Source: Solimonas_A sp052035235
Lineage (GTDB): Bacteria > Pseudomonadota > Gammaproteobacteria > Nevskiales > Nevskiaceae
NCBI GenBank assembly: GCA_052035235.1
Contig: JBPOHT010000026.1
Location: 1 to 64,000, forward strand
DNA: 64,000 bases
Direction: 5' to 3'
Shown here: in pieces, positions 49,209-58,957 of the stretch
How the letters are laid out: each line of letters starts with the position of its first letter
How positions within the stretch are numbered: the stretch's first letter is position 1
The notes under the pieces: model-generated
Database searches by the model: none
What the model was told of the DNA's origin: nothing
Seen by the model: only the letters and a program-made list of their open reading frames with translations
Translations under genes and position numbers: made by a program

Positions 49209-49869
49209 GAAGTGGACCGGGTTCAAGTGGATCCTGTTTTGGGCGCTCATCGTTATGGCTGTGGTGCTGGTGATCGACCTGCTGTATGTCATGTGGCCCT
49301 ATCCCAATGGGGCACGTGGCATCGGGGTGTTCCAGAACAATCTGAACCGGGAGTGGACGCTGCTGATTGACCTGGGCGGAACCGACTTCCCGCGATTCGC
49401 CTATGCGATTCATGGAGCGCTCTACCAGGCATTCTTCGTTCTGCCCGGGTTCGACTACATGATGGCGAAGGCGGCTGATCCGGCCCCCATGTCGGGCATG
49501 GACGAGATGATGCGCAGCTTCGTGCTATCGACGCGCCTGTTCTGGGAGTCTGCGGCGATTGGGCTGCAACTCTTCTCTGCACGGCTTGCCGTTCTGACCC
49601 TCGCAGCGCCATTGATCTTGTTGACGATGCTCGGCGCCGTCGCGGACGGGCTCGTGACCTGGTACCGCCGGCGCACTGGCGGTGGTCGAGAGTCTGGATT
49701 CATTTATCACCGCGCCAAACGAATGATCGGCGGCTCCGTGCTGATGCTCTGCTTCTTTTACCTGGTGCCGCCCATTCCTATGGATCCGCGTCTGGCATTT
49801 CCGCCTTTTCTGCTGGCGCTGTGGCTGTCGACGCGAATCGCGATGGGGTACTTCAAAAAGTATGTTTAA
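49198..49869 (+). CDS. DUF4400 family membrane protein (SXT s043-like)
   Basis: 223 residues. Four hydrophobic segments (ILFWALIVMAVVLVIDLLYV, near 130 ARLAVLTLAAPLILLTMLGA, SVLMLCFFYLVPP, AFPPFLLALWLSTRIAMGY). Region GVFQNNLNREWTLL and YHRAKRMIGGSVLMLC resemble DUF4400, found after traD in SXT/R391-type ICEs. Likely a coupling-protein accessory in the inner membrane. Ends four bases inside the convergent HNH gene. Confidence 0.8.
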   Translation: MADKKWTGFKWILFWALIVMAVVLVIDLLYVMWPYPNGARGIGVFQNNLNREWTLLIDLGGTDFPRFAYAIHGALYQAFFVLPGFDYMMAKAADPAPMSGMDEMMRSFVLSTRLFWESAAIGLQLFSARLAVLTLAAPLILLTMLGAVADGLVTWYRRRTGGGRESGFIYHRAKRMIGGSVLMLCFFYLVPPIPMDPRLAFPPFLLALWLSTRIAMGYFKKYV

Positions 49870-50531
49870 TCCCCCATTTCAGCTACCTGGCCAATCGACG
49901 CTTCTACCGGAGTGGTAAAGCCTCCGGCCCAGTGGCCCTGATAAAATTCGAAGAGCCAGGCAGAGCAAAGAGGAGATTTCTCTGTCCTGCCGTAGTGATA
50001 GGTGAAAACATCACCAATAGTCACCGTGTTCAAGCCGGCTGCTACGGCACGAAGTTTTGGGCCCAGCTCTCTAAACCAGTACGGCTTCACTACAGCTCGC
50101 GCGCCGAGAATTTCGCCGTAGTGGCGATAGTAAAGCCCTCTGACAATACGCGTTATCACTTCGTCGTGGGAGCGCGAATCCCAGAGAATCGCGCTCGCCT
50201 GCTCCACGATAACCCCGCTTGGTGTACGAATCTCTACCGGTCTGGCGGTTTTGAGCGTATCGCGCGCAAGCCGTTGGTTCTTGCCAAGAATCTTTAGAGC
50301 CCTTTCATTGAACATCCGCCTTTGCGCTTGCTGCTCGCCCCGAGCAACGTGCAGGCCCAGCATCGCCGCGAAGATTTCGTCATATTGATTGGAGCCGTTG
50401 TTGCAAGCGGGGCAGGCCGGAACGGTAATAAGGTTGTTGGGGTATGGCTTCACGAAGATGCTTCGAGGAGGAATATGGTCTTTCGTGATCCCATCTCGAA
50501 CGCCGCAAATTGCACACAGTGGTTTCGGCAT
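49866..50531 (-). CDS. HNH endonuclease-like protein
   Basis: 221 residues. N-terminal HNH fold with two zinc knuckles: LCAICGVRDGITKDHIPPRS (CxxC, DH, P) and TVPACPACNNGSNQYDEIFA (CxxCN). The remaining 170 residues are unusual, with aromatic beta-rich segments (VVKPYWFRELGPKL, FTYHYGRTEKSPLCSAWLFE). Probable DNA endonuclease, target unknown. Lower-GC than traD, so recent cargo. Confidence 0.8.
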   Translation of the reverse strand: MPKPLCAICGVRDGITKDHIPPRSIFVKPYPNNLITVPACPACNNGSNQYDEIFAAMLGLHVARGEQQAQRRMFNERALKILGKNQRLARDTLKTARPVEIRTPSGVIVEQASAILWDSRSHDEVITRIVRGLYYRHYGEILGARAVVKPYWFRELGPKLRAVAAGLNTVTIGDVFTYHYGRTEKSPLCSAWLFEFYQGHWAGGFTTPVEASIGQVAEMGD

Positions 50532-50553
50532 CTCGGTCTGGGGCCAATGAGCT

Positions 50554-51069
50554 TTACGGAATGCTTGGAATTGCGCCAGGCAATGAGCCCGGTGAGTCGC
50601 TCGAAGGTTGCGCCGGCACTTGCGGCGCGTTGCCCGACTCTACGGTCTTTTTTCCATCGGCAACTGCCTTATCGTATTCACCTTGGGTCTTGGCGGCGCT
50701 GAGGCGTAGAAGGGTGTCGGAGAGCGATCTGATGGTGCCATCACGCAACTTCGCATACTCCAAACGCTGATCGGCCGGTAGGAAGATCATTGTTTGGCAC
50801 TGATTGAATTGCAGAACGTCAAGCGCCTGAGTGATTTGATACGCTTCCTGTACCTTTTCCGGGGCCACGAAGATCTTGCCAATGTCCAGGGTCTTATCAG
50901 CGATCGGCAGCTTCAATGAAGTCACTTCAACCTTGTATCCGGAGTACTTGATCAAGGACGCGCACTTTGCCGTCTGGACGGATGGTGTTGAAGGATTCGA
51001 GTTGCACCCGACCATCGCCGCGGCAAGGAGCAGCGAGATTGCCATGTGCTTGTAAGTGCTATTGGTCAT
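50554..51069 (-). CDS. Lipoprotein, second of a secreted pair
   Basis: 171 residues. Lipoprotein signal MAISLLLAAAMVGCNS with lipobox cysteine at 22. Middle QITQALDVLQFNQCQTMIFL then DQRLEYAKLRDGTI; polar proline and serine tail. Overlaps the upstream gene by four bases. Shares the local pattern (Q-x-x-x-LDxxQFxxCxxMI) with that neighbour, so they may be distant paralogues. Function unknown. Confidence 0.75.
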   Translation of the reverse strand: MTNSTYKHMAISLLLAAAMVGCNSNPSTPSVQTAKCASLIKYSGYKVEVTSLKLPIADKTLDIGKIFVAPEKVQEAYQITQALDVLQFNQCQTMIFLPADQRLEYAKLRDGTIRSLSDTLLRLSAAKTQGEYDKAVADGKKTVESGNAPQVPAQPSSDSPGSLPGAIPSIP

Positions 51070-51659
51070 TGCGATACCCCTTCGCTTTTGAGCGTTTCGT
51101 TAAGTTGCGAAACATCCTTGCGGCTATCCTCGATACTTTGGCGGATCCATTGTTCTTGATCGACGAAATATGAGAAACGCTCTTCGATGCGTCGGCCTGT
51201 AGCGAGTGTCAATTTCCACTTTTCTCCGATCTTGATCACTAGCTCAGCTGCCAGGCCATCAGGAATCATTTCCAAGCAGAGTCGAAACTGGATTTCATCC
51301 AACTCCTGGGTAAGCTTATCTAGTTCCTGGAAGGACTCGTAGCTCGTGAGAATTATTCCCGCTACGTTCACTGGGTCGATGGTGAGATTGCCGTCAGTGA
51401 CCTTCTTGCACTTCACATTTCGGAATTCTGAAACAGTGGAGAGAGATTCCCAATGGGAATAGCTGTTGGCGAAGCTTGGAGCAGCCATTGAAGCTCGCAG
51501 CGAGTATGAAAGCCAAGACTCAAAAGACGACGACATGCTGTCGAAGGCCAACGCTGTAGGCGCAATTGCGAGCTGGATAGCCGCGAAGACAGCGATCGCT
51601 GCGGGCCAAGGGTATGCCGTGCGCCCATGCCTCTCGTGCACTCGATGGTTCGAGACCAT
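51066..51659 (-). CDS. Exported protein, first of a secreted pair
   Basis: 197 residues from the ATG at 51659. A signal-like segment (PWPAAIAVFAAIQLAIAPTA then LAFDSM) and the body with KLTQELDEIQFRLCLEMIPD and a C-terminal helix (DSRKDVSQLNETLKSEG). No family recognised. Similar LDxxQFxxC block to the neighbouring lipoprotein. Coupled by a four-base overlap. Lower GC than the transfer genes. Confidence 0.65.
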   Translation of the reverse strand: MVSNHRVHERHGRTAYPWPAAIAVFAAIQLAIAPTALAFDSMSSSFESWLSYSLRASMAAPSFANSYSHWESLSTVSEFRNVKCKKVTDGNLTIDPVNVAGIILTSYESFQELDKLTQELDEIQFRLCLEMIPDGLAAELVIKIGEKWKLTLATGRRIEERFSYFVDQEQWIRQSIEDSRKDVSQLNETLKSEGVSQ

Positions 51660-51802
51660 GCGCCTTCCCCCGAATCGCCCCGAGCCAATGGTCGACTGGG
51701 CGGGGGAGTGAACGCAACCTGACGGGCGAGTCAGGTGAGTGCCTCACCTCATGGGAGTATCTTGCCACCCCCCTAACAAAAAGAAGCTTGGAGGGTGTCA
51801 CG

Positions 51803-52783
51803 ATGGAAATGCAGTACCGAAAGGTTATGACGCTGGAGCAGTTGGCGGAGCGCTACATCCGCTATCGCAGGCCCAGCCCCGAGATGCAGTACCAAGTGCG
51901 GTTGGTCGTTCGCCTGCTCAAACGGGACATGAACGTCACCGATCTCGAACACTTGAATCCTGACGTTCTACTCGACTGGCGCGACAAGGTGCTCGGCCGA
52001 GCGTCGGTTTCGACCTGGAACAACTACCGCCGCCATCTACGGGTGCTGTTGAACCACGGCCTGGCCAAGGGCGATATCGAGGTGGATCCGCTGGCAGAGG
52101 TTACGAGCGTGCCGGTTGCTCAGCAGCGCAAAAAGACCGTTGAGACAGGTGATCTTGAACAGGCATTCGCCTTCCTAGACCGTCCCAGCGCCATTACCGT
52201 CCCCTGGTTCTGGAAAACGGTGCTGTCGGTGTTCTACACGACCGCGCTGCGCCGCAAGCAAGCAATCGGGCTGCGCTGGCCCGATTTCAGGGTGGATACG
52301 CGCGCCAAGCCGCTGCAGGGCACGCTCCGGCTGCGAGCAGAGACGAGCAAGACGCGGCGGGAGTGGGATGTACCCCTGGAGCCCGAGGTCGTGCAATTGC
52401 TGCTGGTCCTGCGCAGGAAAACAGCCGAGGCGGCCGGGTCGGCCTATCTGGAGGGTGGGCAGATATTCAACTGCAACCTGTTCATTCGTGCCGCGGAGAG
52501 GCGGGAGATGAGCCGCTGGCAGCTCGACCGGTTCTTCAAGCTGCTAACCCGAAACGTCGGGGCCAGGGTGTCCGCCCACCGGATGCGCCACACCTTCGCA
52601 ACCCAGGTCGCGGAGAGCGCACCCACCAATATCAAGGTGTTACAACAGTTTTTGGGTCATACCGACATCCGAACCACCCTGGCATACGTCCATCCTGACC
52701 TATCCCAGATGCGGATCCTGCTGTCGGGGCTCCACATCCCAACCCCCATGCTCCGGCTCAGTCCCACAGTGCTCAGCCGCTAG
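51803..52783 (+). CDS. int: ICE integrase, tyrosine recombinase
   Basis: 326 residues from the ATG at 51803 with GGAGGGTG five bases upstream. SAM-like domain (LEQLAERYIRYRRPSPEMQY, SVSTWNNYRRHLRVLLNHGL) and catalytic domain with Arg in TTALRRKQAIGL, HxxR in SAHRMRHTFATQ, H in LGHTDIRTTLAY, nucleophile Tyr295. It reads toward tRNA-Thr 250 bases away, the usual layout of an ICE integrase beside its attachment site. Confidence 0.93.
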   Translation: MEMQYRKVMTLEQLAERYIRYRRPSPEMQYQVRLVVRLLKRDMNVTDLEHLNPDVLLDWRDKVLGRASVSTWNNYRRHLRVLLNHGLAKGDIEVDPLAEVTSVPVAQQRKKTVETGDLEQAFAFLDRPSAITVPWFWKTVLSVFYTTALRRKQAIGLRWPDFRVDTRAKPLQGTLRLRAETSKTRREWDVPLEPEVVQLLLVLRRKTAEAAGSAYLEGGQIFNCNLFIRAAERREMSRWQLDRFFKLLTRNVGARVSAHRMRHTFATQVAESAPTNIKVLQQFLGHTDIRTTLAYVHPDLSQMRILLSGLHIPTPMLRLSPTVLSR

Positions 52784-53035
52784 ATAGGATCGGCTTGCAT
52801 ATTGTTGAGTTCAGGACTAATTTAGGATGTGACGGAGTTCTATCACTGGATAGGATTTCTGGAGCTTTTGTCACACGTGCACCCAAAAAGAAGCCGGCTT
52901 GATGGGAACAAGCCGGCTAACTTGACGGAGCTATGCGATGGTGGGCTCTCCCAATACCGCGTAGTTCTGTCCCTTGGGAGTACGGGACAGAACAGTAGAG
53001 TCACCCCCGCTGGGATGACCCTACTTCTGTAGAAC
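52784..53035. other. Hairpin-rich region between integrase and tRNA-Thr
   Basis: AGCCGGCTTG/CAAGCCGGCT near 52892-52918, TTCTGTCCC/GGGACAGAA near 52965-52993, and GTAG-GTCA paired with TGAC-CTAC near 52996-53024. This DNA is the ICE end next to the tRNA, so it may contain integrase arm sites or the attachment core. I find no repeat of the tRNA 3' end elsewhere in the window, so attL is outside. Confidence 0.45.
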
Positions 53036-53111
<76 letters not shown>

Positions 53112-53128
53112 GTGGTAGAAGGGCGCGG

Positions 53129-53156
53129 ATTATAGGCGCAAGCCCCTACCGCAAAC
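53129..53156 (-). promoter_or_regulatory. Promoter of tRNA-Thr
   Basis: On the minus strand TATAAT (53134-53129) lies 17 bases from the tRNA start and has a TTGTTT-like -35 about 18 bases upstream. The -10 matches the consensus exactly. Confidence 0.7.
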
Positions 53157-53175
53157 AATCGTAGCCCGGACGAGC

Positions 53176-53823
53176 CTAGAACCGCGTGCTGACCAGCCCC
53201 ATGCGCGCCGCTTCCAGGGTCGCCTCGGCACGGCTGGAGATGTTCAGCTTGCGGTAGATCGACTTGATGAAGCCGGCCGCGGTGTTGCGCGTGACGCCGA
53301 GCTGCTCGGCCACTTCGGGCAGCTTGTAGCCCTTGGCGATCAGCACCAGCGCCTCGCGTTCGCGGGTGGAAAGTGGGTTGTCCTGCGCGGCCGTTTCGGC
53401 CTGGTCCTGGCCGAACACCCGCAGCAGGCGCTGGGCGATGACCGGCGATAGCGGCGGCTCACCGGAGGCGATGCCGCGTAGCGCAGCGACCACCCGTTCC
53501 TTGGGCTGGTCCTTCAGCAGGTAGCCGGACGCGCCGGAGCGCAGGGCCGGGAACAGGTGGCGGTCGTCGGCGTAGATCGTGGTAACCACGCACTGGCAGT
53601 GCGGCTGCGATTGCGAGATGTCGCGGATCAGGTCCACCCCGGAGCCGTCCGGCAGGCCGAGATCGATCAGGGCGATGTCGGGGCTGCGCTTCTCCAGGAT
53701 CGCGCGGGCTTCGGCCAGGCTGGAGGCGACATCCACGCGAATCCCGGCGAAGGACTCCTCCAGCACGGCTGCGAGCCACTGGGCCGGTGCCGGCAGATCC
53801 TCAACGACAAGTCCGGTCTTCAA
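53176..53823 (-). CDS. NarL/FixJ-type response regulator
   Basis: 215 residues. Receiver domain with phospho-acceptor Asp54 in ALIDLGLPDGSGVDLI and the conserved Lys in SGYLLKDQPKERVV. C-terminal LuxR helix-turn-helix (LSTREREALVLIAKGYKLPE, EQLGVTRNTAAGFIKSIYRK). Overlaps the kinase gene before it by four bases, so it should be the partner of one or both kinases. Target genes are unknown. Confidence 0.95.
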   Translation of the reverse strand: MKTGLVVEDLPAPAQWLAAVLEESFAGIRVDVASSLAEARAILEKRSPDIALIDLGLPDGSGVDLIRDISQSQPHCQCVVTTIYADDRHLFPALRSGASGYLLKDQPKERVVAALRGIASGEPPLSPVIAQRLLRVFGQDQAETAAQDNPLSTREREALVLIAKGYKLPEVAEQLGVTRNTAAGFIKSIYRKLNISSRAEATLEAARMGLVSTRF

Positions 53824-56024
53824 TTGGAGTCTCCATCAGTCAGCGGGAACCGCAACTCCATGCGGAGCCGGGCGGGGGACGGCTGCTGCCACTGGAGGCT
53901 GCCCTTGAGGTCCTGCACCCGCATGTCGATATTGCGAATTCCCCGCGAAAGGCGCCACCCCGCAACCGGGTGGGTCAGGCCGTCATGCTCGAACACGCAC
54001 ACCAGCTCATGACCTGCAATGCCGATCGCCAGCGAAAGCTCGGTAGGTTGCGAATGCCGCAGGGCGTTGCTGGCCGCCTCGCGCAGGATGCGGGCGGGAT
54101 AGCTGCGTTCGACCACGCTCAGGCACAGCGGCGGCACCGCCGACGGCATGGTCACGCGGCAGCCGACGCCGGCGGAATCGCAATGCTCCTCGAACTGCGC
54201 CCGCCATTCGTTGAGGCACTCGTCCAGATGGAACTCGCGGTGATCCAGCAGATCGATCAGCGACCGCACCTCCTCCAGCAGCACGCGGCTGCTGGCGGCT
54301 TCGTCGCTGTCGGCGGTGCTGTGCATGCGGTTGAGCAGGCGTGCGCCCAGGTCCTCGTGCAATTCGCGGCGCAGGCGCCCACGCTCCTCCTCGGCGCCCC
54401 GCGCATAGGCGTCGCGTGCCGCCATGGCCTGACCGAACAGCCCCGACAGGGTCTGGGCGGTCTTGAGGTCGTCGGGGTCGAAAAGGCGCTGGCCGCCCTC
54501 GGCTCCGAACAGCAGCAGGCTCTCGGTGCCCGGCGTGGCTGGCAGCGCCAGCACGTTGCCTTCATCGAGCAGCGCGATGGAAGCTACGGTCTCGCCCGCC
54601 GCGCGTATCTGCTGTGGCGCGAAGGCGGTCTGCAGCAGTTTCTTCCAGAAGTGGATGGGTATGGTGTCCGGTGCCAATGTCAGCATCAGCGCGGAGGCCT
54701 GCGTGTAGCGCTCGATGCGAGACGCCTGGCGCTCGCGCTGGCGCCGCTGCCAGGCCAGGCGGCGCAGCGGGTAATACAGCCAGCCGGTCGCCGCCAGCGC
54801 CACGACCAGTGCCAGCTGCGCACTCTGGCCGGCGAGGTGCATCAGCAGGCCATCCAGGACCAGCACCGAGCAGACCGCAGCGAACAGGGCCCAGGCCTCG
54901 AACCACCAGCGATCGAGATCGAACAGCCGGTAGCGCGTCAGCCCCAGCGGCATGCACAGGTAGCAGGGCAGCAGCAGGCCGAACAGGTAGCCCTGCGGTA
55001 TCAGCGGGCCCAGGCCCAGCATCAGCGGCATCAGCAGTGCCACGATGAACAGTCCGCTGCCGGTTACCCAGGAGAACAGGAACCACTTCAGGGCCGCCCG
55101 GTCCGCCGGGTACAGCGCCGAGCGCTGCCACTGGCTCCAGGCCAGCCAGCAGAATCCGGCCATGCCGAGCATCACCGGCAGACGGAAGCCGAGATCGTGA
55201 TTGCCGAGCCATTGCATCGCGTGCAAGACCCAGATCAGCACCGCGACGCCGGGGAAGAGCCAGGCGGCCTGCCGGCGCCCCAGTGCTTGCGGATAGTGCC
55301 AGAGCATCCCCATGGCGCAGGCCGGGAACAGCAGGCCGCCCAAGTGATTGAGCATCGACAGCAGGTGGAAAAGCCGCCCGTCGAGCGCCAGCTCACGCGT
55401 GCTGTAGACCGCCGCCGTAGCGCAGGTCAGCGACAGTGACAGGCTGGTCGCCAGGTACCACCAGGTCTCGCGCTGGGGGCGGATTGCCACCACGACCGCG
55501 CCGGCGCTGAGGGCAGCGACGGCGAACAGCAGCTGTAGCCAGAACAGGCTCGGCAGGTCGGAGAGCGCGCGGCCCGCGGCCCGAGGCAGCGGCTCCCAGC
55601 GGCCATCGGAGCTGAGGGCCTCCAGCTGCGGATCCAGCAGCAGGCGGTAGATATCGTCTTGTCGGTCGAAGAAGGCCTGGTAATCGGCGTAGGCGTTGAA
55701 ATAATCCGGTTCCTCCACCAGATCTTCGGCCTGCAGGCGCAGCACCCGACCGTCGCCGCCGCGCAGTGCCAGCAGATGCGCGCCCCGGTACCGCAGTTCC
55801 GCCTCGGGGCCATTGGCGGCTACGCTCTCCACGACCAAGCCGCTGCCGTCGTGGGAGGCCACCAGGCCCATGCCCAGCCAAGGCTGGCGCGTGGCCAGTT
55901 GCAGACTCAGCAGCAGTGCTGCCAGCGCCAGCAGCAGTACCGACGCCGACAGCAGCAGGTGCCGCGGCAATTGCCGCGGCATGGCGCGGGCGTCGGTGTC
56001 GCGATCCGGGAAGTACAGGCTCAT
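53820..56024 (-). CDS. Sensor histidine kinase, HisKA_3 type (second of pair)
   Basis: 734 residues. An N-terminal extracellular segment after the first helix (LLLSASVLLLALAALLLSLQ), several membrane helices (about 150-400), then a GAF-like part, the histidine box EEERGRLRRELHEDLGARLL, and a HATPase domain (ILREAASNALRHSQPTELSL, RGIRNIDMRVQDLKG). A GAF-like or linker segment has no clear ligand site. Paralogue of the next kinase (56021-58246). Overlaps its neighbours by four bases on both sides. Confidence 0.9.
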   Translation of the reverse strand: MSLYFPDRDTDARAMPRQLPRHLLLSASVLLLALAALLLSLQLATRQPWLGMGLVASHDGSGLVVESVAANGPEAELRYRGAHLLALRGGDGRVLRLQAEDLVEEPDYFNAYADYQAFFDRQDDIYRLLLDPQLEALSSDGRWEPLPRAAGRALSDLPSLFWLQLLFAVAALSAGAVVVAIRPQRETWWYLATSLSLSLTCATAAVYSTRELALDGRLFHLLSMLNHLGGLLFPACAMGMLWHYPQALGRRQAAWLFPGVAVLIWVLHAMQWLGNHDLGFRLPVMLGMAGFCWLAWSQWQRSALYPADRAALKWFLFSWVTGSGLFIVALLMPLMLGLGPLIPQGYLFGLLLPCYLCMPLGLTRYRLFDLDRWWFEAWALFAAVCSVLVLDGLLMHLAGQSAQLALVVALAATGWLYYPLRRLAWQRRQRERQASRIERYTQASALMLTLAPDTIPIHFWKKLLQTAFAPQQIRAAGETVASIALLDEGNVLALPATPGTESLLLFGAEGGQRLFDPDDLKTAQTLSGLFGQAMAARDAYARGAEEERGRLRRELHEDLGARLLNRMHSTADSDEAASSRVLLEEVRSLIDLLDHREFHLDECLNEWRAQFEEHCDSAGVGCRVTMPSAVPPLCLSVVERSYPARILREAASNALRHSQPTELSLAIGIAGHELVCVFEHDGLTHPVAGWRLSRGIRNIDMRVQDLKGSLQWQQPSPARLRMELRFPLTDGDSN

Positions 56025-58246
56025 GACGGGTTGCCCAGCGGCTGCTTTTGCAGGTCCGCAGCCTCCGGCATCGCGTCCGAGGCAGGCGTCGGCTCGTGTG
56101 CGGCCGGTTCGGACGGAGCCGGCATCAGCGGCAGCACGCAGGTCTGGCGTACGCTGCCCGGCAGCGGCTCCTGGCAGCTGACGTGGCCACCGAGTGTCTC
56201 GACCCGGTAGCGGATGCTCTTCAGCCCGACGCCGGATTTCCAGGCAGAGGGCGGCAGCCGGCAGCCGTCGTTCTCCACGCTGAAGGACAGGGTGTTACCG
56301 CCGAGGGCGAAGCGCACCTGCAGCACCGTCGCGCTGGCGTGGCGCAGGGCATTGCTGACCAGTTCACGCAGCAGGCGCTGCAGGTGCAGCAGGGTCTCCG
56401 GCTCCAGTTGCAGGTCCAGATCCTGGTCGGGCTGTTGCCAGCGCAGTTGCACCTGCGCCGAATCGCAGCGCTCGTCCACTTCCGCGCGCCACTGGCCCAG
56501 GGCTTCCTCCAGCGATGCACCGCCGCTGCTCAGACAATTCACGGTCAGCCGCATGTCGTCCAGCGCCTCACGGATCTGCGGCTGCAGTGTCTCCGGGGCC
56601 AGGTGCAGCAGTGTCAGCAGGCGCCCACCCAGGCTGTCGTGCATGTCACGGGCGATGCGCTGGCGCTCCTGTTCCATGCCCAGGCGGGTGGCCTCGCCGT
56701 AGGCGAAGATCCGGCCGCAGAGCATCTGCAGGGTGCGCACGGTCTTCACGTCATGCGGAGAGAACAGGCGCCGGCCATTGCCGGCGTAACGCAACCGCAG
56801 CGCCGGCAACAGTCGATCGGCCGGCAGCTCCAGGCTCAAGCCGTCATCGGCCAGCCGGTGCTGCGTAGGCGACTGGGCCAATCGCTCCATCTGCAGCGGC
56901 TGGAACAGGCCGCGCAGGGTATCGGTCCAGGCCTCCGCCGGGCCGCGGTTGGCCGACAGGACCATGTCCTGGATCACCGCGACGGGATCGCGACGTTGTT
57001 CGTTGCCGGTGAGCCGCCGCCACAGCCAGGCATGCAGCGGCAGGTACAGGGATCCGACCGCCACCAGGCTGACCGTCAGGGCCAGCGCGCGGTCGACATG
57101 CAGCACCGCGATCAGGGCCAGGTCCAGCGCCACCAGGCTGCCGACGCTGATCACCGTGACCCAGGCGCGGAACCACCACAGGCCCAGGTCGAACAGGCGA
57201 TAGCGGCCGATGCCGAAGGCGATGCCGAGATAGATCAGCAGGAACAGTGCGAAAGACGGCGCCTGCGCGCTGCCGGTGTCCCGGCCCAGCAACGCCGGTA
57301 CGAAGACCAGCAACAGGAACAGGCCGCTGCCGATGAACCAGGCGAACAGGAACCATTGGAAGGCCGCGCGCAGCACCAAGTCCTGCCGCACGCGCAACCA
57401 CTGCCAGGCCGCCAGCGCCACCGTCGCCAGGAAGCCCAGCAGCACCGGCACGCGCAATGCGGTGTCGAAACCGTCGAACAGCTGCGCTGCGCTGGCTGCC
57501 CACAGCAGCAGATACAGGCTCACCAGCATCGGGCCCAGGCTCAGCCGTGTCAGGCGCGTGGGGTAGTGCAGCAGCACGGCAACGAAGGCGCCGCAGAACA
57601 ACATGCTGCCCAGGCCATTGGCCAGGTGCAGCGCCCTGAACAACTCGGTCGCCAGCGCCAGTTCGCGCGTGCTGTAGATCGCTGCGCTGCCAGCACTCAG
57701 GTACAGGCCCACACCGGTCAGCGCGAAGTAGCGGCTCGCCGGGTCCTGCTGGCGGAAAATCCAGACCAGCCCGCCGACCACCAGGCCAGCCACGGAGACG
57801 ACCAGCTGCAGCCAGAACTGCCAGGGCAACTGCTCCAGCGCCCGGGGAGAGGGTGCCAGGGTCTGCAGCGCACCCTCGGTCCCATGGAGAGTGACCTCCG
57901 GGGCCTGCAGCAATGCGGCGATCTCGCCCTGGCGCTGCAGGAAGCGGTTGTAGTCCGGATAGGCCGGGAACGTGGTGTCCGGCTCGGGGGCGAGATCGTC
58001 GCTGCGCAACTCCATGAGCAGGCCATCGGCGTCGCCGAGCCCCACCAGCACCGCCATTACACTGCCGCCGGCGTGCGCCTGCTCGACCCTCGGTGGCGCC
58101 TCGGGAGTGTCGGCCGCGCCCAGTGCCAAGCCCAGCGAAGGCTGCGCCAGCGCCAGCGCCAGCACCGCCGCACCGGCCGTCGCCGCCACGACGCCGAGCG
58201 CCGTGAGCCAGCGGGCAGGAGCGGAATGGGGCAGGTGGAAATCCAT
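56021..58246 (-). CDS. Sensor histidine kinase, HisKA_3 type (first of pair)
   Basis: 741 residues. Same layout: N-terminal helix, periplasmic part with FPAYPDYNRFLQRQGEIAAL, seven or so membrane helices, cytoplasmic histidine box GMEQERQRIARDMHDSLGGR, HATPase LLRELVSNALRHASATVLQV and GVGLKSIRYRVETLGGHVS. The periplasmic motif YPDYNRFLQRQ matches FNAYADYQAFFDRQ of the second kinase, so the two are tandem duplicates. Start supported by the operon end at 58246; first gene of kinase-kinase-regulator. Confidence 0.9.
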   Translation of the reverse strand: MDFHLPHSAPARWLTALGVVAATAGAAVLALALAQPSLGLALGAADTPEAPPRVEQAHAGGSVMAVLVGLGDADGLLMELRSDDLAPEPDTTFPAYPDYNRFLQRQGEIAALLQAPEVTLHGTEGALQTLAPSPRALEQLPWQFWLQLVVSVAGLVVGGLVWIFRQQDPASRYFALTGVGLYLSAGSAAIYSTRELALATELFRALHLANGLGSMLFCGAFVAVLLHYPTRLTRLSLGPMLVSLYLLLWAASAAQLFDGFDTALRVPVLLGFLATVALAAWQWLRVRQDLVLRAAFQWFLFAWFIGSGLFLLLVFVPALLGRDTGSAQAPSFALFLLIYLGIAFGIGRYRLFDLGLWWFRAWVTVISVGSLVALDLALIAVLHVDRALALTVSLVAVGSLYLPLHAWLWRRLTGNEQRRDPVAVIQDMVLSANRGPAEAWTDTLRGLFQPLQMERLAQSPTQHRLADDGLSLELPADRLLPALRLRYAGNGRRLFSPHDVKTVRTLQMLCGRIFAYGEATRLGMEQERQRIARDMHDSLGGRLLTLLHLAPETLQPQIREALDDMRLTVNCLSSGGASLEEALGQWRAEVDERCDSAQVQLRWQQPDQDLDLQLEPETLLHLQRLLRELVSNALRHASATVLQVRFALGGNTLSFSVENDGCRLPPSAWKSGVGLKSIRYRVETLGGHVSCQEPLPGSVRQTCVLPLMPAPSEPAAHEPTPASDAMPEAADLQKQPLGNPS

Positions 58247-58347
58247 GGGAGGGAAGCTTAGCGGCAGCGAAACGACTGTCGCACCCCCTTAATGGTAGTA
58301 AAAAAGCGGTCAAGGCCAAGGATTTGTAGGTAAAATGCCATTCACAT

Positions 58348-58800
<453 letters not shown>

Positions 58801-58957
58801 AGCCAAGCGGCCCGGAAGGCCACCAGTTTTTAGATTTTTGTGCCCCACTTCACGTCGAATAGCTGAATTTTCCGGGCTTTTTCCTTAAAATTCGCGCGCC
58901 CTGAAACGCAAAGACTTCTCACCTAACGCCCCAGAACCTAGCGGAGCTTTTGATTAC

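Noticed and set aside
53787..55439. 550-residue frame on + opposite the second kinase
   Set aside because: Glutamine-, arginine- and alanine-rich shadow of a well-supported histidine kinase gene; typical for high-GC DNA.
56048..58261. 737-residue frame on + opposite the first kinase
   Set aside because: Same kind of antisense shadow (QRQ-rich), no domain.
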